DNA of 64,000 nucleotides from Clostridiales bacterium (lineage in GTDB: Bacteria > Bacillota > Clostridia > Christensenellales > Aristaeellaceae), in NCBI GenBank assembly GCA_022787165.1, contig JALFVL010000025.1, forward strand, positions 1 through 64,000. Reading direction: 5' to 3'. Under the pieces are notes generated by a model that had not been told where the DNA came from, made no database searches, and saw only the letters and a list, made by a program, of their open reading frames with translations. The stretch's first letter is position 1; the number at the start of each line of letters is the position of its first letter. Below are positions 32,432-42,344 of this stretch, one piece after another. Made by a program: the position numbers and the translations under genes.

Positions 32432-33829
32432 ATGATGCAGGCGAATACTGCGAAGGTGAAGCCGGGACGGCTGCATATCATCATTGTGGGCTGCGGCAAG
32501 GTTGGCCATACGCTGACCGAGCAGCTTGTCCGCGAGGGACATGACGTGACGATCGTCGATGTCAGCGAGCGCGTGATCCGGGATACGGCGGAGGTCTATG
32601 ACGTCATGGGCATCCGGGGCAATGGCGCGAGCCTGAATGTCCTTATGGAGGCGGGGCTTAAGGAGGCGGACCTGATCATCGCCGTGACGGGCTCCGATGA
32701 GCTCAATCTGCTGTGCTGCACGATTGCCAAGAAGGCCGGCGGCGAACTGGCGGCGATTGCGCGCGTGCGCAACCCCGATTACGCGGAGGAGCTGCCCTAT
32801 CTGCGCCAGCAGCTGGGACTCTCCATGATCATCAATCCGGAGCTTGAGGCGGCGCGCGAGATCGCGCGGCTGCTTTCCCGGCCGCAGGCGCTGACGGTCA
32901 GCGCGTTCGCGAAGGGGCATGCGGAGCTGGTACGCTTCAAGATCCCTTCGGGCAACGTGCTCTGCGGGCGCAGCATCATGCAGCTGGACAACCTGTTCCG
33001 CTTTGGCTATCTGGTCTGCGCGGTCGAGCGCGACGGCAGCGTCAGCATCCCCAGCGGCTCCTTCGTGCTCCATGAGGGCGACGACATCACCATTCTTGCT
33101 TCCTCGCACGACGTGCACTGCATCTTTGACAGCATCGGCATGCGCGGTCAGGCGGTCAAAAGCTGCATGATCATCGGAGGCGGCAAGTCGAGCTACTATC
33201 TGGCCAAGCAGCTGCTGGAGCAGAAGCTCGAGGTCAAGATCATCGAATCGAACCGCCAGCGCTGCGAGGAGCTCAGCACGCTGCTGCCGGAGGCGCTCGT
33301 CATCTGCGGCGACGGCGGCGACGAGGAGCTGCTCAAGGAGGAGGGCATCGGCTCGGCCGAAGCGTTTGTCCCGCTGACGGGCCTGGATGAGGAGAATATC
33401 CTGCTGACGCTCTACGCCAAGCGCATCCCCGGCCTGAAGACGATCACCAAGATCAACCGCATCACGTTCAACGACGTGATCGACGGGCTGGAGCTGGGCA
33501 GCGTCGTCTACCCCAAGTATATCACCTCCGAGGCAATCATCGCCTATGTGCGCGCGCGTCAGAACTCCATCGGCAGCAATGTCGAGACGCTCTATCACAT
33601 GTTCGACAACCGCGTCGAGGCCATCGAGTTCCATGTGAAAAAGGACGCGCCGGTGTGCGGTGTGCCGCTGATGCAGCTCAGGAAGAAGGATCATCTGCTC
33701 ATCGCCTGCATCAACCGCGGCGGCAGGATCATTTTCCCGCGTGGCCAGGATGCGATCATGGAGGGCGATTCCGTGATCATCGTCACGACGCATACGGGCT
33801 TTGGCGATATCAGCGATATCCTGCGCTGA
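32432..33829 (+). CDS. trkA: Trk potassium uptake regulatory subunit TrkA
   Basis: 465 residues, two RCK units. The first NAD-binding motif is IIIVGCGKVGHTLTEQLVRE with VDV downstream; the second is degenerate (CMIIGGGKSSYYLAKQLLEQ). Each is followed by a TrkA-C domain (EEGDDITILAS-like: LHEGDDITILAS and MEGDSVIIVTT). It gates the TrkH channel in response to nucleotides. GGAGGAAAC precedes the ATG and trkH begins 16 bases after its stop. Confidence 0.95.
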   Translation: MMQANTAKVKPGRLHIIIVGCGKVGHTLTEQLVREGHDVTIVDVSERVIRDTAEVYDVMGIRGNGASLNVLMEAGLKEADLIIAVTGSDELNLLCCTIAKKAGGELAAIARVRNPDYAEELPYLRQQLGLSMIINPELEAAREIARLLSRPQALTVSAFAKGHAELVRFKIPSGNVLCGRSIMQLDNLFRFGYLVCAVERDGSVSIPSGSFVLHEGDDITILASSHDVHCIFDSIGMRGQAVKSCMIIGGGKSSYYLAKQLLEQKLEVKIIESNRQRCEELSTLLPEALVICGDGGDEELLKEEGIGSAEAFVPLTGLDEENILLTLYAKRIPGLKTITKINRITFNDVIDGLELGSVVYPKYITSEAIIAYVRARQNSIGSNVETLYHMFDNRVEAIEFHVKKDAPVCGVPLMQLRKKDHLLIACINRGGRIIFPRGQDAIMEGDSVIIVTTHTGFGDISDILR

Positions 33830-33845
33830 GACGGAGAGACGCAAG

Positions 33846-35342
33846 ATGAACACAAAGAGCATCACCTATATCCTCGGCTGGATTCTCAAAATTGAGGCGG
33901 CGTTCATGTCGCTGCCCATCCTCACGGCCCTCATCTATGGCGAGGAGCAGGGCTGGACGTTTGTGCTGGTCATGGCGCTTTGCCTGCTGTGCGGCGCGCT
34001 GCTGACGGGGCGCAAGCCGAAAAACCCGAGCTTCTATGCCCGCGAGGCGTTTGTTGCTACGGCGCTGGGCTGGATTGTGATGAGCGCGTTTGGCTGCATT
34101 CCCTTCGTGCTCACGGGGGAGATCCCGCGCTTCATCGACGCGCTGTTTGAGACTGTCTCCGGCTTCACGACGACCGGCGCGAGCATCATGCCCGATGTGG
34201 AGATCATGAGCCATTGCTCGATGATCTGGCGCTGCTTCACCCACTGGATTGGCGGCATGGGCGTGCTCGTGTTCCTGCTGGCCGTGCTGCCGATGGTCGG
34301 CGGCTCGAACATGCATCTGATGAAGGCGGAGAGCCCCGGCCCCTCCGTGGGCAAGCTGGTGCCGAAGGTGCGCTTTACCGCGCAGATCCTCTACCGGCTC
34401 TACATCGTGCTGACGGTTGCGGAATTCGTGTTCCTGCTGCTTGGCAAAATGGACCCCTATGAGGCGCTGTGTACGGCCTTTGGCACGGCCGGTACGGGCG
34501 GCTTCGGCGTCAAAAACAGCTCGATCGGCGGCTATTCGCCGTACATCCAGTGGGTTGTGACGGTGTTCATGATCCTCTTCGGCGTCAACTTCAACGTCTA
34601 CTTCCTGCTGCTGATGTGCAAATTCCGGGATGCCTTTCATTGCGAGGAGATGCGCTGGTATCTGACGGTCATCGCCGCCGCGACGCTGCTGATCTTCGCC
34701 AACGCCTACGACGCGGCGCTGACGGTGGAAAACAACCTGCGCATCGCCGCCTTCCAGGTCGCCTCGATCATCACGACGACCGGCTATTCGACGGCGGATT
34801 TCCAGCTCTGGCCGGAGTTCTCCAAGACGATCCTCGTCATGCTCATGTTTGTGGGCGCCTGCGCGGGCAGCACGGGCGGCGGCCTCAAGGTCTCGCGCTT
34901 CGTGATCGCGGCCAAATCGTTGAGGGCTTATCTGGTCTCCTTCCTGCATCCGCGTGCCGTACACAAGGTCAAGTTCGAGGGCAAGAGCGTCGAGGAGGAC
35001 ACGCTGCGCGCCGTTCAGCTCTACTTCGTGACGGTGATCTTCATCGTCGCGGCCTCCGTGCTGCTGGTGTCGCTGGATAACTTCGATCTCATCACCACCT
35101 TCACGGCAGTCACGGCGACGTTCAACAACATCGGCCCGGGCCTCAACGGCGTTGGCCCGACCTCCAACTTCGCCGCGTTTGGCGACCTGTCCAAGTGTGT
35201 CATGATCTTTGACATGCTCGCCGGCCGCCTGGAGATTTTCCCGCTGCTGATGCTGCTCTATCCGCCGCTGTGGAGGGAGAGCATCAGCGAATCCCGGCGC
35301 AGGAAGCGCCGCCGCGCCAGCGCAATGGGAACCGACGCCTGA
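33846..35342 (+). CDS. trkH: Trk potassium transporter channel subunit TrkH
   Basis: 498 residues, ten or more membrane segments with the four pore loops: SGFTTTGAS, GTAGTGGFGV, SIITTTGYSTADF and ATFNNIGPGL, whose Gly residues line the potassium filter. A basic tail (SRRRKRRRASAM) faces the cytoplasm. It takes up K+ together with TrkA, encoded 16 bases upstream in the same transcript (GGAGAGACGCAAG before ATG). Confidence 0.95.
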   Translation: MNTKSITYILGWILKIEAAFMSLPILTALIYGEEQGWTFVLVMALCLLCGALLTGRKPKNPSFYAREAFVATALGWIVMSAFGCIPFVLTGEIPRFIDALFETVSGFTTTGASIMPDVEIMSHCSMIWRCFTHWIGGMGVLVFLLAVLPMVGGSNMHLMKAESPGPSVGKLVPKVRFTAQILYRLYIVLTVAEFVFLLLGKMDPYEALCTAFGTAGTGGFGVKNSSIGGYSPYIQWVVTVFMILFGVNFNVYFLLLMCKFRDAFHCEEMRWYLTVIAAATLLIFANAYDAALTVENNLRIAAFQVASIITTTGYSTADFQLWPEFSKTILVMLMFVGACAGSTGGGLKVSRFVIAAKSLRAYLVSFLHPRAVHKVKFEGKSVEEDTLRAVQLYFVTVIFIVAASVLLVSLDNFDLITTFTAVTATFNNIGPGLNGVGPTSNFAAFGDLSKCVMIFDMLAGRLEIFPLLMLLYPPLWRESISESRRRKRRRASAMGTDA

Positions 35343-35370
35343 GCGAGAAAAGAGCAAAGGAGAGAACCAC

Positions 35371-36339
35371 ATGATCCGATGGGGCATTCTTTCAACGGGC
35401 ACAATTGCCAGGAACTTTGCGCGCACGGCAAGGCAGATGGGCGATGTGACGCTCCATGCTGTCGCCTCTCGCTCGCAGGAGAGCGCGGATGCCTTCGGCG
35501 ACGCCTATGGCATCGAAAGGCGCTATGCGAGCTATGAGGCGCTGGCGGCGGACCCGCAGATCGACATCGTCTATGTCGCCACGCCGCACAGCCGCCACTT
35601 TGAGGATATGAAGCTGCTGATTGCGGCGGGGAAGCACATTCTCTGCGAAAAGAGCTTCACGACCGATGCCGCGCAGGCGGAGGAAATCTTCCGCCTCGCC
35701 CGGGAGAAGGGCGTCTTCGTCATGGAGGCGTTCTGGACGAAGACGATTCCCGTCTATCGCGAGGTTGAAAGGCTGCTCGCTCAGGGCGCGATCGGCGATA
35801 TCCGTGCGGTGACGGCGCAATATGGCTATACGACCGCGCGCCAGAGCCGCAAGTTCGACGCCGCGCTCGCCGGGGGGGCGCTGCTGGATATCGGCGTCTA
35901 CGCCATTGGCTTTGCCTGCATGATCCTCGGCGAACGCTTTGACAGCATCTAGAGTCAGCTCATCATGAATCCCGAGGGGACGGACGCGATCGATGCGATT
36001 TTGCTGCGCCGGGGCGATGCCGTCGCGCAGCTGACCTGTGCCATAGGCTGCCAGATGCCCACGCACGGCGCCGTCTACGGCACGAAGGGCCATATCGACA
36101 TTCCGGAATTCAAGAATCCGGAGCGCGTGACGCTCTGCCTGGACGCGCAGACGCCGCGCGAGATCGCCGCGCCCTTTGAGGTCAACGGCTATGAATATGA
36201 GATTCGCGAAGCCGAGCGTTGCCTTGCGGCGGGCCAGAAGGAGAGCGCGCTGCTTTCGCCCGAATGGACCGTCTCCGTCATGCGCATCATGGACGAGGTG
36301 CGCCGCCAGAACGGGATGCGCTTCCCGTTTGAAGCCTGA
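35371..36339 (+). pseudogene. Gfo/Idh/MocA family oxidoreductase interrupted by an in-frame TAG
   Basis: The frame 35371-36339 would encode a 322-residue dehydrogenase: Rossmann motif WGILSTGTIARNFARTA, the family signature ILCEKSFTTDAAQAEE with VMEAFWTKTIP, and a C-terminal sheet domain ending RRQNGMRFPFEA. Codon 194 is TAG (35950-35952) in FGERFDSI-stop-SQLIMNPEG; reading continues in the same frame without any shift, and CAG to TAG is one change. It may be a recent nonsense mutation, a recoded or read-through codon, or a base-calling error. The upstream part (193 residues) alone would lack most of the substrate domain. It follows trkH by 28 bases. Confidence 0.8.
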
Positions 36340-36377
36340 GCCCGGGAGCGGATAACGAGGGAGAGAACCATGACAGA

Positions 36378-36417
36378 CCCTGTCATTCTGCCTTTGCAGG
36401 ATGACGGGGCTTTTTTT
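36378..36417 (+). terminator. Terminator behind the oxidoreductase gene
   Basis: CCCTGTCAT (36378-36386) pairs with ATGACGGGG (36400-36408, one G-T pair), followed by CTTTTTTT. Confidence 0.8.
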
Positions 36418-36559
36418 CTGCGGGCAATGCGACGCCCTTGCCCTTTGGCGGAGACGCACAGACGGGTCAAAGAAGGCAAAGAAGCCAGAAAAATGCAGAA
36501 AAAACCGCCTTTTTATGCAAAGCCCATAAAGACCGTAAAAGAAAAAGGACAAAAAAGCT

Positions 36560-36587
36560 TTGCTTTTTTCGGACGATCTGATATAAT
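36560..36587 (+). promoter_or_regulatory. Promoter of the EF-G-like gene
   Basis: -10 TATAAT (36582-36587) is clear; the -35 is probably TTGCTT (36560-36565) with a 16-base spacer. The stretch 36420-36666 carries nothing else I recognise. Confidence 0.5.
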
Positions 36588-36666
36588 GGATTTCAGATGG
36601 AAGCGGTGCGACACAAGCCGCTTCAAAAGAACAAGGCCGCTGCGCGGCTGCAAGGAGGCGCAAGTT

Positions 36667-38745
36667 ATGAAGGACTACATGGTGAAGGACATACGCAACA
36701 TCGCTGTATTGGGACACGGCTCTGAAGGCAAGACGACGCTGGTGGAGTCAATGCTCTACGCGGCGGGCGTGATTGACCGTCAGGGACGTGTCGAAGATGG
36801 AAATACGGTCAGCGACTATGATCCCGAAGAGATCAAGCGCCATATCTCGATCAGCGCGTCCGTGGCGCCGATAGAAATCCACGGCAAGAAGCTCAATCTC
36901 ATCGATGTTCCCGGCTACTTCGATTTCGCGGGCGAAATGGCTGGCCCGCTGGCAGCGGTGGAGGGCGCGCTGATCGTCGTCAGCGCCGTGACCGGCATCT
37001 CCACCGGCTTTGAAAAGGCATGGAACGAGACCGGAAAGCATGGCCTTGCCCGCTTTATCGCCATCTCTCAGGTCGATCGTGAACATATCAATTACCGCGC
37101 CGTGCTCGACAGCCTGCGCGCCAAGTACGGCAACTGCATCATCCCGATGGTGCTGCCCATCGGCGAGGGAACGTCCTTCCGCGGCGTCATCGACGTCCTG
37201 AGCGGCAAGGCCTTCACCGGTGCGGGCAAGGACCGCCACGAGATCCCGATCCCCGAGGACATGAAGCCGCTCGTCGAGGAGGCGCTCGAGGCCTGCCACG
37301 AGGCGGCCGCCTCCACCAGCGAGGATCTGATGGAGAAGTATTTCGACGAGGGCCAGCTCTCCGAAGAAGAGATGCTGCGCGGCCTGTCCGCCGGCATCTA
37401 CGAGGGCAGCATCGTCCCGGTCGCGCCGGTTTCCAGCCTGGACGGCATCGGCGTGCGCCCGCTGCTCTACGCGCTGGCCATGTACATGCCCTCCCCGATG
37501 GAGCATACCTACCACGGCATCAACCCGAAGACCAAATCCATGCACATCCGCCACGCAGACATGAGCGAGAGCTTCACCGCGCAGGTCTTCAAGACGATCG
37601 CCGACCCGTTCGTGGGCAAGCTGTCGCTGATCAAGGTCATCTCCGGCGTGCTGACGCAGGCGACCCCGCTGTTCAACGCCAATGCCGACAAGCCTGAGAA
37701 GGCCGCGGGCATCTTCATGATCCGTGGCAAGAAGCAGACGCCGGTTTCGATGCTCTGCGCGGGCGACATTGGCGCGCTCTCCAAGCTGCAGTATACCTCC
37801 ACCGGTGACAGCCTCTGCGAAATCGGCAAGGTCGTCCAGTATGACAGCATCGTCTTCCCGGCGCCGCAGCTCTCCATGGCGGTCTATGCCAGGAAGGCCG
37901 GCGAGGAGGACAAGGTCTTCTCCGGCCTCGCGCGCCTGTGCGAGGAGCAGCCGGACGTCATCGTCGCCAAGGACCCGATGACGACCGAAACGCTCATCAG
38001 CGGCCAGGGCGAGCTTGAGCTGGAGATTGTCCGCCAGAAGCTGCTCTCCAAGTTCGGCGCGGACGCGCTGTTCAAGGATCCCAAGATCGCCTATCGCGAG
38101 TCCATCCGCAAGACCATCAAGGTTCAGGGACGCCACAAGAAGCAGTCCGGCGGACACGGCCAGTTCGGCGATGTCTGGATCGAGTTCTCCCCGGCGGACG
38201 AGGGCGTCGATTTCGAGTTCGTCGACGCGGTCGTCGGCGGCGCCGTGCCGCGCAACTTCATCCCGTCGGTCGAGAAGGGCCTGCGCGAGAATCTCGTCAA
38301 GGGCGTTCTGGCGGGCTTCCCGATGACGGGCCTGCGCGCCAAGCTCTACGACGGCTCCTACCATCCGGTCGACTCCTCCGAAATGGCCTTCAAGACGGCG
38401 GCGCGCATCGCCTACAAGCAGTGCATCAACGCCTCGCCGGTGCTGCTTGAGCCGATCATGCACGTTGAGGTCAGCGTGCCGGACGAGTACATGGGCGACA
38501 TTATGGGCGACATGAACAAGCGCCGCGGCCGCATCCTGGGCATGGAGCAGAGCGACGGCAAGCAGCTCATCGTCGCGGAGGTTCCGCAGGCGGAGATGTT
38601 CAAGTACGCGACCGATCTGCGCTCCATGACGCAGGCGAAGGGCTCCTTCAAGATGAGCTTCGAGCGCTATGAGGAGGTTCCCGCCGCGATTTCCGCGAAG
38701 ATCATCGAGGCGCACAAGGCCGATCTGGCGGACGACGAGGAATAA
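36667..38745 (+). CDS. EF-G-like translational GTPase paralogue (FusA2 type)
   Basis: 692 residues, with the EF-G domain order: G domain 1-270, domain II near 300-390, III-V after 400 (QGELELEI, GRHKKQSGGHGQFGDVWIEF, GDIMGDMNKRRGRILGME). The GTPase motifs differ from true EF-G: G1 is GHGSEGKTT, G3 is DVPGYFDF (the catalytic His of PGH is Tyr) and G4 reads ISQVD in place of NKxD. Such EF-G paralogues are known in Firmicutes; their role is not settled and may be a stress or recycling factor. AAGGAGGCGCAAGTT precedes the ATG. Single-gene unit between two terminators. Confidence 0.88.
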   Translation: MKDYMVKDIRNIAVLGHGSEGKTTLVESMLYAAGVIDRQGRVEDGNTVSDYDPEEIKRHISISASVAPIEIHGKKLNLIDVPGYFDFAGEMAGPLAAVEGALIVVSAVTGISTGFEKAWNETGKHGLARFIAISQVDREHINYRAVLDSLRAKYGNCIIPMVLPIGEGTSFRGVIDVLSGKAFTGAGKDRHEIPIPEDMKPLVEEALEACHEAAASTSEDLMEKYFDEGQLSEEEMLRGLSAGIYEGSIVPVAPVSSLDGIGVRPLLYALAMYMPSPMEHTYHGINPKTKSMHIRHADMSESFTAQVFKTIADPFVGKLSLIKVISGVLTQATPLFNANADKPEKAAGIFMIRGKKQTPVSMLCAGDIGALSKLQYTSTGDSLCEIGKVVQYDSIVFPAPQLSMAVYARKAGEEDKVFSGLARLCEEQPDVIVAKDPMTTETLISGQGELELEIVRQKLLSKFGADALFKDPKIAYRESIRKTIKVQGRHKKQSGGHGQFGDVWIEFSPADEGVDFEFVDAVVGGAVPRNFIPSVEKGLRENLVKGVLAGFPMTGLRAKLYDGSYHPVDSSEMAFKTAARIAYKQCINASPVLLEPIMHVEVSVPDEYMGDIMGDMNKRRGRILGMEQSDGKQLIVAEVPQAEMFKYATDLRSMTQAKGSFKMSFERYEEVPAAISAKIIEAHKADLADDEE

Positions 38746-38762
38746 TCCCTTCTTTGAACCCA

Positions 38763-38801
38763 AAAAGCAGCGGTTCCCGGCCTGGCCGGGAACCGCTTTT
38801 G
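38763..38801 (+). terminator. Terminator of the EF-G-like gene
   Basis: AGCGGTTCCCGGCC pairs with GGCCGGGAACCGCT, followed by TTTTG. Confidence 0.85.
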
Positions 38802-38865
38802 TGTTGAAAACCCAATCCTTACATATCCAACCCGTCTCAATCGTAGGCTGCTCTTTTAGAGTTCA

Positions 38866-38945
38866 TTGGAACGTTAGGGCTGCCGCCCAAAACCTGCCCG
38901 AGTGATTCATCCCTCGGACTCCCTTTTCGCTTCGCGCGCTCAAGA
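38866..38945 (-). repeat. Dispersed two-hairpin intergenic repeat, copy 2 (inverted)
   Basis: On the minus strand it reads GCGCGAAGCG, a GGGAGTCCGAGGGATG... segment with hairpin potential, then GGCAGGTTTTGGGCGGCAGC and CCTAACGTTCC. The order equals the copies at 5.4 and 61.0 kb, though less well kept. Confidence 0.6.
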
Positions 38946-38963
38946 GTCTTTGATCATGGATCC

Positions 38964-40094
38964 TCAGAAGCCATCGGCGGCGCGAATGAAGAACGGCAGC
39001 GGCAGCCAGTTATGCAGCGGATGGCCGCAGACCGCGCTCTCCGGGCCGAAAAGCAGCTGCGTCGCTGCGGCATGAGAGAGCGACAGCTCCGGCGTGGCAG
39101 CCTCCCGCGAGACGGAGGGCACGCCGTCCTTTACGCGCAGCACGAGCGTCTCGCCGTCGATGGAAAGCGCCGCGCAGCCGTCCTCGAGGCGCATGAAGCT
39201 CGCCTTGAGCGCCAGCAGCGCGGAGAGGACGCGCGGCCAGTTGAGCACGTTGATCATCTCCACCGTCTCCAGCGAGGCGCGCTCGCACAGTAGGCGCAGC
39301 GCGCGGATGCGCTGTGCCTCAAACGGCGCGACGGAGAGCGTCACCTCGCGCAGCCCTTTCTTCGCAAGCAGCGCCTTGAGCACGAGCGGCAGCGCCGATT
39401 CATCCGTGAGCCCGAGCTCCTGCACCGCGCCACAGACGTAGCCGATCATCTGGCCACCCCTGCGGATGAGCAGGCAGTCGCCTTCCCAGGAGCGCAGGAT
39501 GTCGGCAAGGCGTTCTTTCGGCCGCTCGACAAAGAGCGGCTGAGCCTGACAGAGCGACTGCACGAACGCGAGCGCGGAGGCATCCTTCGATTCAAACGGC
39601 GAAAGGTCGACCTCCGAGACGCCGGCGTCGGCGACGGCATGGCGCAGGTTGGTCGCGGTGACGGTGTAACGCAGGGCCGTCCCGCCAGGTTGAAAGCCGA
39701 AATAGCCGTAGCGCTGGCGCTGGCCGCCCAGCACGAGCAGATCGAGATCCTGCGTCCGGGCGTTGTTCAGCAGATCGCCCATCAGGCGCTTCATGTGCCC
39801 CTCCCCGCGCGCATAGGGATGGACACAGACCGTTCCGACAAAGCCAAGCCGAAGGACATCCGAAAGGACGTGCATCCGCAGGGGCAGCATGGCGGCCATC
39901 GCGCGAAGGCTCCCGTCCTGACGGGCGATGTAATGAGTGGCGATCTCTGTCGTGCAGACGTGGTCGCCGTAGACCTTGGGCAGCAGGCGCTTGAAGTCAT
40001 GCGGCCTGTGGGCCTGGGAGAAGACGTAATTGGCAAAGTCGACGAGCGCGGCCTGGTCGCCCGGCTGCGCGACGGTGTAGGTAACGGCGCACAT
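38964..40094 (-). CDS. Eis-like GNAT acetyltransferase with C-terminal SCP-like domain
   Basis: 376 residues. GNAT domain in the first 140 residues with FVGTVCVHPYARGEGHMKRL as acetyl-CoA loop (V-x-P-x-x-R-G-x-G) and YGYFGFQPGG; a second, degenerate GNAT half follows, and the last 100 residues (GCAALSIDGETLVLRVKDGV, LSHAAATQLLFG) form a sterol-carrier-like domain. This three-part build is that of Eis-type enhanced intracellular survival acetyltransferases, which acetylate amines of varied substrates. GGAGGGATGAATGCC precedes ATG 40094. The Eis family is known to acetylate aminoglycosides in mycobacteria; nothing shows that here. Confidence 0.8.
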   Translation of the reverse strand: MCAVTYTVAQPGDQAALVDFANYVFSQAHRPHDFKRLLPKVYGDHVCTTEIATHYIARQDGSLRAMAAMLPLRMHVLSDVLRLGFVGTVCVHPYARGEGHMKRLMGDLLNNARTQDLDLLVLGGQRQRYGYFGFQPGGTALRYTVTATNLRHAVADAGVSEVDLSPFESKDASALAFVQSLCQAQPLFVERPKERLADILRSWEGDCLLIRRGGQMIGYVCGAVQELGLTDESALPLVLKALLAKKGLREVTLSVAPFEAQRIRALRLLCERASLETVEMINVLNWPRVLSALLALKASFMRLEDGCAALSIDGETLVLRVKDGVPSVSREAATPELSLSHAAATQLLFGPESAVCGHPLHNWLPLPFFIRAADGF

Positions 40095-40204
40095 GGCATT
40101 CATCCCTCCATCAGCTGATGGTTCCATTATACGACAGGCGGAGTACAGGCGAAAAGAAAATTCTGAGAAAAGTGGCAAAAATACGGATGGATTCTCAGAT
40201 GGTC

Positions 40205-40233
40205 TTGACATGCGTTCGTTTCGCCGTTAAAAT
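40205..40233 (+). promoter_or_regulatory. Promoter of rny
   Basis: -35 TTGACA (40205-40210), 17-base spacer, -10 TAAAAT (40228-40233). It gives a long leader of about 250 bases (40240-40492) without gene or known RNA motif. Confidence 0.8.
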
Positions 40234-40492
40234 AGAATCAGTCAAAGTGAAAGCGTGTGCAGGTCTTGCCTGCTGGCTGAAGTTTAACGGAGTCAAATCC
40301 GGTTCATACATCAAAAAACACCCATAGGCGGCTTTTCCTGTCTTCAAGGAGTTTTTGGGGCGTCGTATGCCCATTCTGCGGAGGGAGTTTGCCCGTTTGT
40401 TTCGTGTTGTTTGCGGCATCGGCCTGCACACTTTTTGACCGACTGAGTAACGAATGAGAGAGTTTGTCAAAGAAGGAGTGTGAGATGGGCCG

Positions 40493-42082
40493 ATGTTGTT
40501 TTCATGTCTGATTGCTGTCGCTGCGCTGGCCGTTGGCGGAGCGGGCGGCTATATGTATCGCAAAAACGTTCAGGAAAAGAAAATCGGGCGCACGGAGGAA
40601 TACGCGCGCAACCTGCTGGACGACGCCCAGCGCCGTGCGGAGGAGAAGAAGAAGGAGAGCATCCTTGAGGCGAAGGAAGAGGTTATCCGCCTGAAGAATG
40701 AGCTCGACCGCGAGGTTCGCGACCGTCGCGCCGAGGTGCAGCGCAGCGAGCGCCGCGTCGCTCAGCGCGAGGAGACCCTCGACAAAAAGGCGGACAACCT
40801 CGACGCACGCGAAACGACCCTGGAGCGCAAGCAGAACGAGCTCGACCGCCTGACGCAGGAGGCTCAGGAGCTCGCCGCGCGCCAGAAGGCCGCGACCGAG
40901 GCGGCTGAGCAGGCCGCGCAGGAGCTTGACGAGAAGCGCCGCGTGGAGCTGGAGCGCGTCGCGAAGATGACCCAGGAAGAGGCCAAGGATATGATCGTGC
41001 AGCGCATCCAGAAGGAGGCGTATCACGACGCGGGTGTGCTCGTGCGCGAGATCGAGCAGAACGCCAAGGACGAGGCCGAGAAGAAGGCGCGCAACATCGT
41101 CGCGATGGCGATTCAGCGCTGCGCCTCCGACCATGTCGCGGAGACGACGGTCTCCGTGGTCTCCCTGCCCAATGAGGACATGAAGGGCCGCATCATCGGC
41201 CGCGAGGGCCGCAATATCCGCACGCTGGAGACGGCGACGGGCGTCGACCTGATCATCGACGACACGCCCGAGGCCGTGATCGTCTCCGCGTTTGACCCGG
41301 TCCGCCGCGAGATTGCGCGCATCGCGCTGGAAAAGCTGATCGCTGACGGGCGCATCCATCCCGCGCGCATCGAGGAAATGGTCGAGAAGGCCCGCCGCGA
41401 GGTCGACAACCAGATCCGCGAGACCGGCGAGCAGGCGATCTTCGAGACCAACATGCACGGCATCCATCATGAGCTGGTCAAGCTGCTGGGCCGCATGCGT
41501 TATCGCACCAGCTATGGCCAGAACGTGCTCAAGCATTCCATCGAGGTCAGCCACCTGGCCGGCCTGATGGCCGCCGAGCTCGGCGCGGATGTCACGCTCG
41601 CCAAGCGCGCCGGCCTGCTGCACGACATTGGCAAGGCTGTCGACCATGAGCTCGAGGGCACGCACGTCGAGCTGGGCGTCGAGATGGCCAAGCGCTATCA
41701 CGAAAGCCCCGAGGTCATCCACTGCATCGCCGCGCACCACAATGACGTCGAGCCGCAGACCGTGGAGGCCGTGCTCGTTCAGGCGGCGGACGCGATTTCC
41801 GCCGCGCGTCCGGGCGCGCGCCGCGAGTCCATCGAGAACTACATCCGCCGGCTCGAGAAGCTCGAGGAGATTGCGTCGAGCTTCCAGGGCGTGGAAAAGT
41901 CCTTCGCCATTCAGTCCGGCCGCGAGGTCCGCATCATGGTCAAGCCGGAGGATATCTCCGACGAGGGCACGACTGTGCTCGCCCGCGAGATCGCCAAGCG
42001 CATCGAGAACGAGCTCGAGTATCCGGGCCAGATCAAGGTCAACGTCATTCGCGAAACCCGCTGCACGGAGTTCGCGAAATAA
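40493..42082 (+). CDS. rny: Ribonuclease Y
   Basis: 529 residues. One N-terminal membrane anchor ([20 protein letters not shown]), a long coiled coil at about 30-180 ([20 protein letters not shown] and similar heptads), a KH domain ([20 protein letters not shown]) and an HD domain ([29 protein letters not shown]). Membrane-bound endoribonuclease that starts mRNA decay in Firmicutes. The upstream in-frame TGA at 40481 forces the start at ATG 40493, with GGAG about 15 bases before it, somewhat far. Confidence 0.97.
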   Translation: MLFSCLIAVAALAVGGAGGYMYRKNVQEKKIGRTEEYARNLLDDAQRRAEEKKKESILEAKEEVIRLKNELDREVRDRRAEVQRSERRVAQREETLDKKADNLDARETTLERKQNELDRLTQEAQELAARQKAATEAAEQAAQELDEKRRVELERVAKMTQEEAKDMIVQRIQKEAYHDAGVLVREIEQNAKDEAEKKARNIVAMAIQRCASDHVAETTVSVVSLPNEDMKGRIIGREGRNIRTLETATGVDLIIDDTPEAVIVSAFDPVRREIARIALEKLIADGRIHPARIEEMVEKARREVDNQIRETGEQAIFETNMHGIHHELVKLLGRMRYRTSYGQNVLKHSIEVSHLAGLMAAELGADVTLAKRAGLLHDIGKAVDHELEGTHVELGVEMAKRYHESPEVIHCIAAHHNDVEPQTVEAVLVQAADAISAARPGARRESIENYIRRLEKLEEIASSFQGVEKSFAIQSGREVRIMVKPEDISDEGTTVLAREIAKRIENELEYPGQIKVNVIRETRCTEFAK

Positions 42083-42100
42083 TTCCGCTGTGCAAAACGA

Positions 42101-42131
42101 GGGCGGCTTCCCTGCGGAAGCCGCCCTTTTT
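42101..42131 (+). terminator. Terminator of rny
   Basis: GGGCGGCTTCC (42101-42111) pairs perfectly with GGAAGCCGCCC (42116-42126), followed by TTTTT. Confidence 0.9.
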
Positions 42132-42294
42132 ATGCCCGGATGCTCTGAATGGCTGCGTCCAGCGCGGCGACGGAGCGGATATCCCGCTGGCGCACGAGCA
42201 GCTGGCGGCGGATTTCGCGCGGCGCGTGCTCAAAGAGCCGGCGGGCATTGGAGTCGCTTTCCAGCAGCGCATACAGGTTCGGATAGAGATTCAA
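42130..42294 (-). CDS. Small conserved protein, unknown function
   Basis: 54 residues, soluble and helical (LYPNLYALLESDSNARRLFE, then REIRRQLLVRQRDIRSVAAL). I recall similar 50-60 residue proteins in Clostridia starting with NLYP and with no assigned function. TTG 42294 is the better start: GGAGGTG lies six bases upstream, whereas the in-frame ATG at 42309 overlaps that site. It is divergent from recQ, with about 50 bases to the recQ promoter. Confidence 0.55.
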   Translation of the reverse strand: MNLYPNLYALLESDSNARRLFEHAPREIRRQLLVRQRDIRSVAALDAAIQSIRA

Positions 42295-42344
42295 GGCGCT
42301 CACCTCCATGTGCGTATCGTGCGCACAAAAAGCCGGGCTTATGC

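Noticed and set aside
33810..35426. 538-codon open frame opposite trkH
   Set aside because: Rich in His, Arg and Gln, no family resemblance, covers trkH completely.
36748..38763. 671-codon open frame opposite the EF-G-like gene
   Set aside because: Antisense shadow of a well-conserved gene with no start signal; composition is that of reverse-strand codons.
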